Source: Celoporthe dispersa
Taxonomy: Eukaryota > Ascomycota > Sordariomycetes > Diaporthales > Cryphonectriaceae
Length of the DNA: 64,000 bases
Assembly (NCBI GenBank): GCA_016584495.1
Contig: WAID01000002.1
Location: 1,364,001-1,428,000, forward strand
Direction: 5' to 3'
Under the pieces are notes generated by a model. It was not told where the DNA came from and made no database searches. It worked only from the letters and a program-made list of their open reading frames with translations. Of the stretch, positions 1 through 12,400 are shown one piece after another; the first letter of the stretch is position 1; the number at the start of each line of letters is the position of its first letter. The position numbers and the translations under genes were made by a program.

Positions 1-703
1 ATGTTTCTTACTTTTCAGATAGACCTGTATTGTTCAGCCAGTGCTTGTGAGATAGTACACTCTTTCTTCAAGCCCTACTCTGTGGTGAAATGAGCACTTC
101 TTGACCATAGCCACCATAGAGTCACCAATATGAGCTCCACCTCAAAGACGTGTTTCCCACACTCATGTGGCACTTATCAATACAACATGGATCGGAATGA
201 GTGTCGGGATACTGGATAATGAGTATATGCCTAGCAGAAGCCAGGTCACGCTCCCTGACAGCACCAGCATCTAGATCTCTAGCCACTCCAGATAACCTTG
301 CTTCCAGGCCAATTCAAATAGGTGAAACATTAGGCCACTATTTTAACCTGCCTCGCATTCCCCAGTTGGCCTGGACTTCTTCACAAGGTGTTAATGGTCT
401 CACGCGGTTCCTTGAATTGGATTGGGAAAGTGAAAGACTTATTAGGATGTGGATGGCTTTATCACTTTTATCAATTGCAGTGAATGCCACTTTCACAGAC
501 ATTGCCAATACTATATAAAATTGCAGGCTTTTTTTTTTTTCTTTCTTTCTTTTCTGATAGACAACCGATCTCTCCCTCCTGACATCAATCACTCTACAAG
601 TTACGTATCATCACGTCCACACTTCCACTCTCACAAGACTTCAACATCCAAATAACAACAAAACAAAAAAAAAAACCCCCCAAAACAGCAACCGATCGCA
701 AAG
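1..703. other. 5' flank of the secreted-protein gene, no gene seen
   Basis: I see no convincing gene here. The right-hand part looks like the promoter and leader of the small secreted protein that begins at 704: a TATA-like element at 512-518, a T/CT-rich tract at about 530-557 and an A-rich leader just before the ATG. Reading frames in this stretch lack domains, splice continuity and codon bias. Confidence 0.5.
512..518 (+). promoter_or_regulatory. TATA box of the small secreted-protein gene
   Basis: The sequence TATATAA lies about 190 nt upstream of the ATG at 704. It is followed by a pyrimidine-rich tract at about 530-557, the usual arrangement at strongly expressed fungal genes. The leader between the two is AC-rich and has no upstream ATG. 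The assignment rests on sequence pattern only. Confidence 0.45.
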
Positions 704-1017
704 ATGCATTCCTTCAAGATTCTCATCATCGCCACCCTTTCGGCCTTTGCTGCTGCCGAGTCCTACTGCTGCATCCCAGGCTGCTGGGGCTGCAGCACTC
801 AGTCCTGTGGCGCTGGTGTGGGCAACTGCGACGGCAACGCCTGGGTACGTTTTGACATGTCCCCAGTGGACGCTTTAGAGCTGCGAGGCTAACTAGTTCC
901 TATCTTTCTTTTTATATATATATATAGCAATTCGTCTGCTGCGCCGACGAGAAGCTCGCTGTCCACGGCGTTCTGTTGAACCAGACCTCCAAGGCTGTCA
1001 ACATGGGCAAGGAGTAG
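704..1017 (+). CDS. Small secreted cysteine-rich protein (76 aa, 8 Cys)
   Basis: Two exons, 704-844 and 928-1017, are joined across an 83-nt intron (GTACGT...TATATAG). The product is 76 aa. Residues 1-18 form a signal peptide with a hydrophobic core ending in AFAAA. The short mature part carries eight cysteines at 22, 23, 27, 30, 35, 42, 51 and 52, in a CC-C-C-C-C-CC order that allows four disulfides. Exon 2 supplies the last CC pair, so splicing is needed to complete the cysteine set. Unspliced, the frame stops at 892. Size, signal peptide and cysteine density match the general class of fungal small secreted proteins, which includes effectors, hydrophobin-like and antimicrobial proteins. The cysteine spacing is not the hydrophobin pattern, and I do not recognise a family. 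It has its own TATA box and CT tract upstream. Confidence 0.75.
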
Positions 1018-1944
1018 TGGAGGGAAGACAGGCGGGGGCCTGCAGTGTTGCCAGTTAGACAGTACACGTACTGATTGCAGACGAAAGAGACTTTGGTGTT
1101 TTCTCGCAAGGGGTCCTGGAAGACAGTCTCGCGATGACACGGCGTGTCTGCCAGGGCCTAGACTAGATTCTTGTGCGTTTCTAGAGAAATACCACCAATA
1201 CACAGAAACAGACACCAAACGCTGCGCAGCTAAGTGAAACGCTTCTCCCAGTTCTATTGCGTTGTGAAAGAAGCCCACCATGAGGATGGGTCAAGGTCAC
1301 TAGAGAACACTGTAACGTCACTATGATTTATTAAACAATCAGCTATGGAATCTCTGCGTGCAAGTCCTCTTGTGTACACCTTGAAGTGTTGGGGATCGGT
1401 AGCAGAAGAAAAGTGTCGGCACCAAACATCTTTGCATAATCCCGAAAAGGCATTTTGTGTCAACCCAGTTCCTGTGGGTGATTTTCCTGTTAGGCTCAAG
1501 GGGCGCAGCGTGGCCAACAAAAGACGATGAGGCAAGTCTTGTTGGATTCCAACGCCAAGGTGGTCGTGCTGTCTTGTTGTTGTCGACCAAGCCCGCCCGC
1601 TGCGTCTCGAGCCTCTTGGCCGTCAGTGCTGAGGTCGCGGGTGGATCCCCTTTGGCCGGCGTTTTGAAACACGATCTGCCGCAGCACCCTTGTGAGCTTT
1701 CTCCGTACTTTAATCACCTTGACGATATAAGATCTTAGAAGGGAAACGCAACACAACTCCTTTCCAGCTTGAACGAAAGAAAGGACACGTCCATGTAGCA
1801 CAATAGCATCAACCACAGCACAAACCAGAGTGGAAACGTAAAACAGCCAATCCGCCAAACCTATCGTATCTGAACGTTCACCAAGTCACCAAAAAAAACC
1901 CCCCCAAAAATTACCTAATTTTTACGAGGCACCCAATTGATACC
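1018..1944. other. Intergenic, no gene seen
   Basis: This holds the 3' flank of the secreted-protein gene and the upstream region of the SDR gene. Short antisense frames are present, but none has a domain, signal peptide or usable splice sites. The bases just before 1945 are A/C-rich, as expected for a leader. Confidence 0.45.
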
Positions 1945-3237
1945 ATGGGTCTAGCCGATGCACCCAACAGGCCACCGCCGCCACCACCTGTCAAGACAGG
2001 ACTTGATCATCGGTCGAATGCATACTATCTTGACTCCCCAGACCGGGGACTCGCCAGTCCGCCCTCAGCATCGGAAGCCCTGATGGCAGCATCGCCCTCA
2101 AGCCCCCTAGCATACCCGCCTTACTCGGATCAGATAGACCGCTCTCTCGCCAGCGAGCGAACGCTGTCAGGTGACCCAGCAGCCAGGACAGCCATGGCAC
2201 ACGGACAGGTCCAAGGCGGACAACAAGACACCACCCAGGACGAGGACGAGGACGACGAGGATGAGGAGCCGCCCGAACTCCCACCCCTGATCATCATCAC
2301 CGGCGCCGGTGCCGGCCTGGGCCTCGCCCTGTTCAAGCACTTCTCCGACGGCACCCCCTCCTCTCCAGATCTCAAATACGACGTCCTGGGCGTCGACAAG
2401 CTCTGGCGCCTGCCGGGCAAGGGCTTCCAGTGGCAGGCCCAGATCGGCGGGCGCGGGCAGTTCGTCCAGCTCGACGTCACGGCGAGCGCCAAACGCCTGG
2501 ACACGTGGGCTGAGAACTGGCTCTACGCGCCAGTGGTCACGACGACGCGGAAGGGGAAGAAGAAGACCAGGCGCCACCCGCGCCCGGTATCGCTGTTGGT
2601 CCACTGCGCGGGCGCACGCGGCCTCGTGCCCGGGGTGGCAGAGCAGGCGGTCCCGGGAGACCTCGCGGCCGCCGAGGCGCTGGAGTTTATGGACGCCGAG
2701 ACGATGCGGCGGACCTACGACGTCAACGTCGTCGGCACGCTGCAGCTCGTGCAGGCCGTCACCCCGCACCTGCAGCTCCACGCGGACTGGGTCAAGGAGC
2801 GCCAGGAGGAGGTGACAGCTGCCTTTGGCGGGAGCACGGAGTGGCTCGACCAGCTGCGCCGGCAGGGCAGCCGGGCGTCTCTGCAGAGCACGCACACCGG
2901 GCCGCTGCCGTCGAGGGACCCGCCGCCCAGGGCTGTCATCCTGGGGAGCAGCATGGGGAGCGTGGGTGGGAACACGTCGGGTGGGGGCTATGCGTACCGG
3001 GCGAGCATGGCGGCGCTGAATGCTGTGGTGAGGAGTCTGAGTATCGATGTGCCTGATGTGTGTTTTGCTAGTGTACATCCCGGCCCTGTGGAGGCGCCTT
3101 CGGCCAAGGGGCAGGAGGACCCGATCACCTGCGAGGAGAGCTTGAAGGGGCTGTTGCCCTTGATCGAGAACTTGGGCGATGGCAAACTGGCCAGCGGTTG
3201 TTTTGTTGACAGGTTTGGTGCTTCAATCAAGTGGTGA
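1945..3237 (+). CDS. SDR-fold NAD(P)-binding protein with Lys-to-Met change in the active-site motif
   Basis: A single 430-aa exon. Residues 1-112 are a disordered, Pro- and acid-rich extension ending in an Asp/Glu run. The SDR Rossmann domain follows: the dinucleotide motif TGAGAGLG (119-126), HCAG (220-223, in place of NNAG), the structural Asn in DVNVVG (N261), and the Ser strand ILGSSMGS (333-340). The active-site segment is YAYRASMAALN, in which Tyr is 351 but the position four residues later, normally catalytic Lys, is Met355. HPGPVEAP (378-385) matches the usual HPGxV element. Established knowledge: SDRs need the YxxxK lysine for proton relay and cofactor binding. Inference: this may be a low-activity or non-catalytic SDR, or one using a different residue. 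The fold most resembles C-factor-like SDRs. The substrate is unknown. No frameshift is seen. It converges on CSF1. Confidence 0.85.
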   Translation: MGLADAPNRPPPPPPVKTGLDHRSNAYYLDSPDRGLASPPSASEALMAASPSSPLAYPPYSDQIDRSLASERTLSGDPAARTAMAHGQVQGGQQDTTQDEDEDDEDEEPPELPPLIIITGAGAGLGLALFKHFSDGTPSSPDLKYDVLGVDKLWRLPGKGFQWQAQIGGRGQFVQLDVTASAKRLDTWAENWLYAPVVTTTRKGKKKTRRHPRPVSLLVHCAGARGLVPGVAEQAVPGDLAAAEALEFMDAETMRRTYDVNVVGTLQLVQAVTPHLQLHADWVKERQEEVTAAFGGSTEWLDQLRRQGSRASLQSTHTGPLPSRDPPPRAVILGSSMGSVGGNTSGGGYAYRASMAALNAVVRSLSIDVPDVCFASVHPGPVEAPSAKGQEDPITCEESLKGLLPLIENLGDGKLASGCFVDRFGASIKW

Positions 3238-3278
3238 GGACAGGAGGACCCAGCGGGTGCTAAAAGATCAATATTTCA

Positions 3279-3413
3279 TTAAATTTGATTAACATACGCC
3301 CGCTGAAGTGCAGACCAAAAGGTAGCCCCCAATGCTATGACTCCGGTGATGATGACCCTGACCATTGGGTTGGACCCGGAGAAGAAGAAAATGCCGTCGC
3401 CCGCCCAGAAAGC
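3279..3413 (-). other. Possible terminal exon with a transmembrane helix downstream of CSF1
   Basis: Downstream of the apparent CSF1 stop lies an acceptor (TTGACAG) followed by 44 clean codons and a TAA at 3279. They include a hydrophobic stretch (MVRVIITGVIALGATFW) flanked by charged residues. A GTAACG donor sits at 3456-3451. Joined as read, the frame is wrong. If the G4 run at 3462-3465 has lost one base, as happens elsewhere in this window, CSF1 would read ...ILGEF and splice in frame into this exon. The intron would be only 43 nt. No ATG lies nearby to make this an independent gene. Confidence 0.3.
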
Positions 3414-3452
3414 CTGTCAAGAGTGAGTATTGTGCAAGAATGATGCGACGCG

Positions 3453-6400
3453 TTACGAACTCCCCAGGATGCGGCTATACGCGTCCTCGACCTCGCCCGC
3501 CAGCTCCAACAAGCTGACAATCACAATCTGGTGCGTCAGGTTCGGCAGCCTCTCCCTGTGCAGACCGATCCACTCGAGCGGCGGTGTCGCCTCGCCCATG
3601 TCGCGCAGCTGTGGCGTCTCGATGACCGGTGGCTCCAGGGCGTGATACTCATACTTGGACTGCGGGAGATCCACCTCGGCTGTGATCTTGCCCTGTTGCT
3701 CCTCCTTCCCGCCTCCGTCCTTCACCTGCCTTCCTTCCTTCTTCTCCTCCTTCTGTTGGGACCCGATCGAGGAGGATGGCGCCGGCTCTGGGAGGACACC
3801 AGTCACCTTGATCGCGCTGGTCAGCGCAACCTCTCTTCCATAGGCCTGTGCCAGCGACCGGCTGTGGTTCGCCCACATGCCCCGGATGTACGATATGCGG
3901 CTGTAGTTCCACCCGACTTCCACTTTGCCCTCGAAGGCTGACTTGAAGATGAAATCAATCTGGGGCGATTCTGGGGTCTGCCACGTCTGCATCGTGGCCT
4001 CGACCTTGGGCACCTTGAGGATCGTCCCGCCGCGGGAGCCAGTCGCGGAGTCCACCACGTCCTCGACCGAGAGCTCGCTGAGGGCTTTGGGCGCACCAGC
4101 AGACCTCACTCCTGCGAGGCCAATGCGAAGCTGGCCAAGGGTGAGGCCGAGAATGCTGTGTATCCGGCGGTCATCAAGAGAGGCCGCGAAGCGTGCCTGA
4201 GCGTTCATTGCCTCCGCCTTGAAGACCTGGTGGTCCGAGAAGGTGGTCGGGAAGATGCCTAGGTTGAGTGCCTTGAGCGTCACCACGACGTCGGTGTCCA
4301 GAGAGATGGGCGCCTTTGACAATATCTCGTCGTCTTGAGCCTTTTGGATGGATGGTTTCTGGATGACAGCAGTAGTGGATGTGATGGAGCCCCGCTTCAT
4401 GAACTTCTCGATCTCTCTGAGCGAGGTCTCGAAGCTGGCCTGCCGCTCCGCCACGAGCTTCTTGAAGGCCTGATACAAGGCGACACCCTGGGCAGCAGAC
4501 GTCGTGGTTCCAAAGACCTGTACAGCCTCGCCGTTGAGAGTCGCTACAAGTCGGTCTCCTGACTCGTCCTGTGAGCGTCGGACATTGTACATGAGGAAGT
4601 CAAGGGACGTGATGTCCGCAACGAGGAAGGCTTGGTAGTCGAAGGCAGCCTTGACGCGAAAGTGGCTGAACGTGACCGACGCCTGGATCATAGGGGTCTC
4701 CACCAGGGCCTGTTGTCTCTCTGGCCACTCGATCGAAGTTCGCAGCTGGAAATCCTGCAGGGCCACAAAGCCGCTCATACGTCCTTGGCTCTCAACTCCT
4801 ATTCTCTGGAACCCCATACAGAGGTTCTGCTCCCAGTCTGTTGTCTTCTTTGAGGATATCCAGAACTCCTCAATCGCAAACCTCGACTTGCCGATGGCTT
4901 GGCCGAGATCGACGCTGATCTCGAGAGCAGCCATCGATACCGTGGCTGTCCAAGGAAAAGCTGCAGTCGCGGCCACTTGTTGATACCTCTGTACGAGGTG
5001 ACCCTGAGAGGTTTCCGTCTGCAGCTTTGCCACCGGGCTCGTCGACGTGGTCTGACGGACGTCTCTCGGCAACCATATTTCCCTGAACAGCAAGAAGTCT
5101 TGCAGCTGTTTCGTGTTCACCGACACCCCCATGGGGCTGAATTTCAGGATGGCGGACAGGCCACTGACGCCGCTCACGTGCTTGCTGTTCATGAGTGACA
5201 GCACGATGGAGTCCACTTTGAAGTGGCCCGTCTCTTCCCGAGAGTACACATGCCGAACAGAAGCATGCAGATTGGTGATTGCTCCAGAAACGGCAAAGAA
5301 TTTGCCTTGATCGGCAGAGGCCACAGTGTTGATGGTCACATACACGTCATCGAAGGAGGCGGTGGCTTCGACTCGTGCAATCGGCTGACAGCTGAGTGTA
5401 AAGACCTGCTTGCAGATGCGCAGGCCAAGGTTAAGTTTCAGTCGCCCGATGACAGCATTCGGATCAAGAAGGTAGTCCTCTTGGGCAGCCTTGGTTGTGG
5501 CGAGGGCCGCTGGTGTCTCGGCCTTCTCCTCGGAATCGCTGCTGCCGACGATTTCCTTGATGCTCGAAGTGAGGTCCATCACCAGTGGCACAAACGACGG
5601 GTGAAGGGTGTTGTCAGAAGCGTCAATCATGAGTTCGCCGTACAGCGATGGATCCTCTTTCCCAGAATCTCTGTACTCAACTTTGAAGGCGACACCAGGA
5701 GATTTCATCACAGTGCCCTTTCCGCTGTCGTCGCTCGTGAACTGCCCGTACTTCCCAGCAAGTCCAGCACGTGAGCCTCGAGATGATTGCGATGGGTCGT
5801 CAGGGTCTTTCTTCGCGATCAAGTATACCTTGGCCCCAGCAAAGTCGGCATCCAGGAGAAGCGACTCCATCCGTTTGTTGCCCAGAAGCGTACGGCGTGG
5901 TTGAGCATCCTTTTGCATCGGTGCCTCAACTTGCTGGCTGGTCCTTCTTGGAGGCGCCCAGTGCTGAGTCGCTTGCCTGGCCTTGTCGACGGATAGCTTG
6001 ATCGAGTCGGCGATATGTGCCACAGGGATGACAAAGCCTGAGGTTAGGCGCAGATCCAGAGACTTGCCGACGGCTTGGAACGCCATTCGACGAGTACTCG
6101 CTGTGGACACATAAGCCACATTGAAAACAACCTCCGGCATAAGAGCAGAGTTGGCCGGGCGCAAATCCTTGTCCTGGTCGGTAGGAACCGTCTGAACCTG
6201 GAGGTTCTCAACGGATAGCCTGGCTGAGTTCTTGGTGCGGGTCCCGAGCTGGATCCTGTCCCAGCTAAATACCAGGTCTTCTTTGTCTTGAGAAGACTCT
6301 CGCGTGTCCGTGAGAACAAGCCAGGCGATCTGCATCCTACGGATCTCGAAGTTGTACCTGGCCGAAGAAAGAAAAGAGTCAAAGAAATCAGAGTCCTCCT

Positions 6401-9400
6401 CTTCCTCCTGTTCATCATTCAACGTGATCTTCGGCTTTGCTTGTCTCAACTTCCGCAGGAGTTCGAGCTCACGAGAAGTGTCAAGGTCCTTGATCTTGTC
6501 ATTCATATAGCCAGCTACGTCCACAGATGTCGATATAGTCTCAGGCGAAAGTGTCACGTCAAAGCCATCAGTGGTGATGTTGAAGTGTCTTTGCTCTGAG
6601 CCATCCTCGCCCAAATGCGACGTTGCCGTGATGAGAGCGCCAAAGGCTACACTGCCGCAAGTCCGGAAATTGCCCTCAACGCCTCTGGCAATCTTCCACT
6701 CGATTTCCTGCAAATCAACGTAGATCTCCGGGTTGTTGAGAATCGGCCTTGCTGGCTCAGGGCGGTTTGTCATCCTCAAGTGGATGCGACCCAAGCCGAA
6801 CAAGATGTGTGCCAGTGGCTCGACTTCAGACTTGAGTGGTGAGTTGCCGAAGATCTTTAATCCCTCGAAAGTCATATGGACCACGTAGACGACAGGTGGT
6901 TTTGGTTTCTGTTCTGTCGGTGTATCCTGCACAACAATCGCAGGCCGGCTACCAGTGTTGAAAGTCTCACGAACGTGGCCCTGGATCATCTTCACTTGCT
7001 CTTGGATGTCATTGATCGCGTTGGATATTTCCGGGCGATTCAGAGCGCTGAGAAGACTATAGACCGACGATGCATCCAGTTTGATTAGCTCGACTGATGC
7101 GACAGTGGATATCGAGTGTTCGCCCTCACTAGCGCGGTACTTTACTCTGCCGTTCAGCGGTGGAATCTGCAGCAGCGACAGAGACCGCAATTGGTTGTTG
7201 ACCCGAGCTTGGATCTCATGAGAGTTCTCCTTGATGTCAAAGTCAATGATCAATTCTTTGCCGAAGTTCGCGGCCATCGCAACACGGGCAACAACACCAG
7301 AGATGCGATACGTTAGGGACTGCAGCAGTGGGATGCTGACGTGATACTTGTCGAGGAACATTGCCACATTGACTCGGAAGGAGGACAGTCGATCTCTGAT
7401 TTTCCTTCCTGATCGTTTTGGTCGAGGCGAAGAAGCCGGCAATTGCCCAAGCAACCGATTCAGTCGTGCTGCCTCGTCTTTGACTAGGAGATCAAGCACT
7501 TCCAGAAGACCAGTCGGGTCCTGTTCGACAGCGAATGTGAGCTGCTTGCTATTTGCAGATGCTTTGATGGTGTGCCGGTCGATCGTTTCTGTAGCTTGGA
7601 GTGTGTGGGAGACGATGAGAGCTGGATCGCGGAGTTGGAACACCCCGAGAACTTGGCCATGGCTTCGTACCCGTGAGGTGACCGCTTCGCAGCCCAGAAC
7701 AAAGTCCATATCTTGACTGCCGCTTAGACTATTCCTGACAAGTAAGGACGCCTTCATACCACTCGCAAGGGAGGCAGCATTCAGATTGATCGAATCAAAA
7801 GCAATCTCTCCACGAGTAACAGCAACGGCAACATGAATCGCTTTGCCGGGTTGGAAGGAAAGGTGCTCTTGAGAGCCCTCGGGCTGTTGATGGTCTTTGT
7901 CCTGAAACCTGGTGTAGAGTCTGAGGACATCATCGACGAGCTCGAGGAGATCCCAGTTCAGTCTCACAGCAGCCTCACCACAATATACATTGAGAACCAT
8001 GACTGAGGCAGCATCCGCGTATTTATCGCTCTCAGCGGCCGGGTCACTCTCCGTGCCGACTGAGCCCCTATCCTGGAACCTCGTAGTGACGTCTGAGAAC
8101 ATGATCTCGTTCTGTCTTGGACCAGGATCAAGTACAAGGCGAACATCGCGAAGGCGCATTACTGCGAGGAGGGGCAGGCCTGAAACCGAAGAGTCGGGCT
8201 GATCCTTTGAGACCACCTTGCCAAAGACGTGTTGTATGAGCTCGGTATGGTCCATGTCACCAACATCCCAGCTCCTCCAAGATTGGAAGCCGCTGACGAC
8301 TTGCTGACGGACGTCGCTAGGAACCTCGAGTGCTGGCCCGAGGCAGTCGAGTCGCAGGGTATCGCGCTTGGCAGGATCTAACGTCGTCCATATCTGTCGA
8401 AGGCGGCTGGTGAGCTTCCACGAATCATATGTTCGCAGATGGTCATTTACTGATCGCAGGACAGCGGATGGCCTGATCAAGAACGCCGGGTCTATAGCGT
8501 TGTGGCGCTCAGCAACGAGCCGGTGTATGAGATATTTTTTGAGCTCGTCTTCCCTAGAAATGGCGGGTGAGAATATCTTTCCAAGCTCAGAGGCCAGGGT
8601 TGTTGTCCTATGGACAAGCGACGCAAGGTACTCGATCTTCTCGGACGAAAGGCTGCAGTTGATGACTCCAAAGTCGCCATCAACATAGGTGACATCTTTG
8701 GAGCCCATTGACACCATGACATTCTCAACCTGTGCTTTCACAGCTGCATGGGTATCGAGTCGGGCAGCCAATCGTTCTGTAGCCGAAACAGCCAATAGAC
8801 CTAGTCTGGAGTGGAAAGAACTTCTAGTGCGGAAGCTGCTGGCATCGAAGGGATCGTTCCACGATGTATCCGTCCTCGTCGTGAGAGCCAGGTCGCCCAA
8901 CTGAAAATCATACTGGTCTTGCTCTTCTTCAGGTGGTTCCGATGTGTCTAGTTGAGACAAGTTGAGGACGCGCAGGTTGGCTCGGGGTATCCGTAGATGA
9001 AGGTCTGTGATGGATCCTTTCATTGTCCGCCTCTTCTGCTTCCCAAATATATCTGTCATCGCTTCGATCTGTACAGCATCGAGCAAATCCTCTGGCTCAG
9101 AAAGCTGTAGCGCTGACAGCAATGATGCAACATGTCTCGCGGCAGCTGGGGTCACGAAGCCCGTGAGACCTGTTGGAAGCTCGACCAGAATGCTGGAATA
9201 GGCTCTGTCTTCTTTCAGTGCGCTAGGATCGACGTCGTCCAGATCAAATTTGCTGTGAGACGGGTCACTATCCTCGTCGGCTTCGATACTGAGAACAAGA
9301 GTCTCCGCTGTATCTGGCTGGATTGTCTCGAGAGGAAAGTAAGGCGCAAAATACTGGCTAGAAAACGCAACAGTGTTGTGGATCGGGTCCCTACCGTCAC

Positions 9401-12400
9401 CGAAGTCCCCGTATGCACTGTAAAATGCCGAGCGATGATCAGTCGAGCCCGAGGCCTCCCTCCGGTGCCAGGTTTGCGGCCCTGCATGATGCTTGTCAAC
9501 TGGTGTAAAAGGCTGTCGGCCCTCTAGCGCTTTTGAATATGCAGATGAGCGCCGAGTAGAGGCCGGTCCTTTGACGCTGCCTTGACTTGAACTGCTTAAA
9601 CTTAAAAAAGATGCTCTATGCCTGAGGCCCCTCGAGCGCCGCGACGTGCTGCCCGTTGAAAAAGAGGCCTTGTCATCAGGCATGGCTTCCGCAGAGACTG
9701 GCTGAGGAATTGGAGGTACAGACTGCGCTGGTGGTTCGACCGGGGCGGGGACGTATTCTCCAAGGAGATCAGGTAGGACGAGAAATGGCGTCCGTAGGGT
9801 CCGTTGGTCTTCACGTCTGATCAGTTCTTGCTGGAGTCTGCGCTGGTTTGAGAAGTCGAACTTGCGTCCCACCGTTGCCAGGTGGACGCTGGTGCGAACC
9901 AACAGATCGGGATCAGCACCATCATGGGGCCGTGCCCGATGCCTCGAGACGGACTCAGCGTTCACGCAAGATAACTCAATATTGGGGATCTTGACGTGGG
10001 CCTTCTTGGAGTAATGAGACCTTGCCCAGTCGTTGTATTTGACGTCAATGGAACCGGTTGAGAAGAGGAACGCGGCCTCCTCGACATGGAGCCAAAGCTT
10101 GACGCTTTGTACAAATACGCGAAGGAATGTGACATCGTAGAGAACGATAGCAGATGCAGGGATGAGGGCATTCTCCTCGTCATCAAAGGTGAACGCAAGG
10201 CCTTGCCACCCGACATGAGTGTCGTGAGGAACTGAGCAGAACATTCTCCGGTCACTGCGCCGACAGAGATGTCCCAATTGCAGAGATATGTAGGTTCGGT
10301 AGGCGGCAAACCGAAGACGCGATGGCCGTACACATTGACCCCGTCTATGAAGAGCTCAGTCGTGGCACTTGTGCTCAGAGGAGTTGCAGTTCCTGTATCA
10401 CCATGCCCTAGAGCGAAGTGTGCCGGGCTGAGGACGAGGTCCATGTCCATATAATAGTTCGTGAAGCGAAGGTCTATAGTGAGACTTGACGCATCGATCT
10501 GCACATTTCGATCCGCGGAGTAGAGGTTGGCAGGCAAGAAAACCTTGGGGTCGTCTGCCCTCACACTGAGAATGACATCCATATCGTTGGATTTCTTTGG
10601 GGGAGGTCTCGCTTGAACTTCGGCTTCGGGGTCTGTCTCCTTCAATCTCAACATTTCCTGGTGTTCGTCAAGCGTCCTGAAGTGAACATCGTCTCCGAAA
10701 TAATTGTCTTTCATTTTGAGGAAGTATCTGATCACGAAACCGTATAGGTGGAATACTGGCGACTGCCCGTTGATGTTGAGCACCAGTGTGTCTGTCATCG
10801 CTGCGGAGGTGATTGCGTTGTAGTGATACTCGCCATCCACAGCCAGGTTCTCCAGGTGACCGACCGACATGGACTTGAGGAAGCTGCCTTGGGTGTTCCA
10901 AGGCGGCACGTGGAGGTCGATGAAGGCCTCCTCGGCCTTAACGTCGAAGGGTATCATGTTCTTAGGCGGTCTATATTTATCGATCGCGATGCAGGTGCTT
11001 GCATCCAGAAGGGGACTCTTGATGGTGATGTAGGTATTGTCCTCGAGATCAGTCGGTTTGTTGATGATGTTGCCATCGTTGACATTGAGGTAGAGATTCA
11101 GTTTCCGGAAATGTAGGTCAAGAGAGTACTTAAAAGGCGTGAAGACGAGGTATTCAGCAGGCGGACCACTTGACCAATCGTTCACAAGGTCCGTGAGCAG
11201 GAAGATGTGATCTCTGAGTATGAATAGATCGAGCTCCTCGGTGTCTATATCGAACCGCCACTGACGCAGGGCATTCCACTTCAGAGGAGTGGGCAGGTCA
11301 CACGAGATGCGCTGCTTGCCAGATTTCCACAAAAGTTCGTGGTTGATGCTGCTCGATATCTCTGTCTTGGGAAAGTCGAGATCTAGAGAACTCGAAAACC
11401 CGTTGAGACCTGCGTACATGTCCATGCGATAGGACACTGTAGCATTTGCCGCGATCTTGACGTCGAGCCATCCGTACTGACGTTCGGAACCACCTGCGGC
11501 GGCCTGTTCTTTCTGTTTCGAGCGATTCCTAGTTCTTCGACTGTCATTCACTTTTTCGGTCTTGTAAGGTGGTTCTTTGCCTCTGAATCTCCAGTTTTTA
11601 GACTCTTCTCTGATCGGTACTCGCAGTGTCACCTCGTCGTCGAGCTCCACGTACAGCTGGAACTGTGTAGGCACCCGACTGGCTCCGGTGGGAAGGGGTT
11701 TCGCTGGCTGCGAGTCCTTGCAGAGCCCAGGGAAGAAGACGCGCTGGAGCTCCGCTCGATGACGGTCCGCCCACGGTCCATAGTTCACAGAGCCTCCCTT
11801 GATCGATATGTTGATTCCCCAGGCCGGTGGCTGGTCCCCATTGATGTTCCTCGCTCGATCAGCCTCGTCTGGATTTTCGAAAGTGTTCGATCGCCGAGGC
11901 GCCACCAGGCTAGGTGTATCCCAGTACACTGTGATGGTAGCCTCTGGAGTATCCAAAACAGTGTGCTCTGCTGCGTACTCAACAGAGGCCCAACGCAGGT
12001 GCTCGTTCTTCTCGAGGTCGTCCAGGTATCTCGTGAGCCCTTGCCAGTGGTCGGATCCCGGCCTCTGTCGATCTGAAGTTGCGATAGGTGTCCTATCCCC
12101 CAAGGAGAAAAGATTCGACAGAAGACCTCCAGAAGGGTACCAGGTCTCGCAACTGATTGAACGCCTTGCGGCGATATCTGCGGAAAAAGAGCGTCGCGGC
12201 AGCGGCTCGGAATCCTGGGCTACTTGTCTCTCTCGCAGTGCCCTTTCGACCTGGTCCTCCCTGTGATCCTCATTGTCTCTCATCTCGATGACGGGAGAGT
12301 CCAGCTTGATCTTGTACAACTGCCGATATGGGTCGGGCGTTTCTGTAGCCACGGCATCAATTTCGCCAGTCAGGCCCTTAGCTTTGACGATCATGATGGA

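Noticed and set aside
10199..10239. 41-nt intron to explain the CSF1 frame change
   Set aside because: Weak donor (GTTCTG), shorter than normal fungal introns, and it would remove residues that look conserved in the family.
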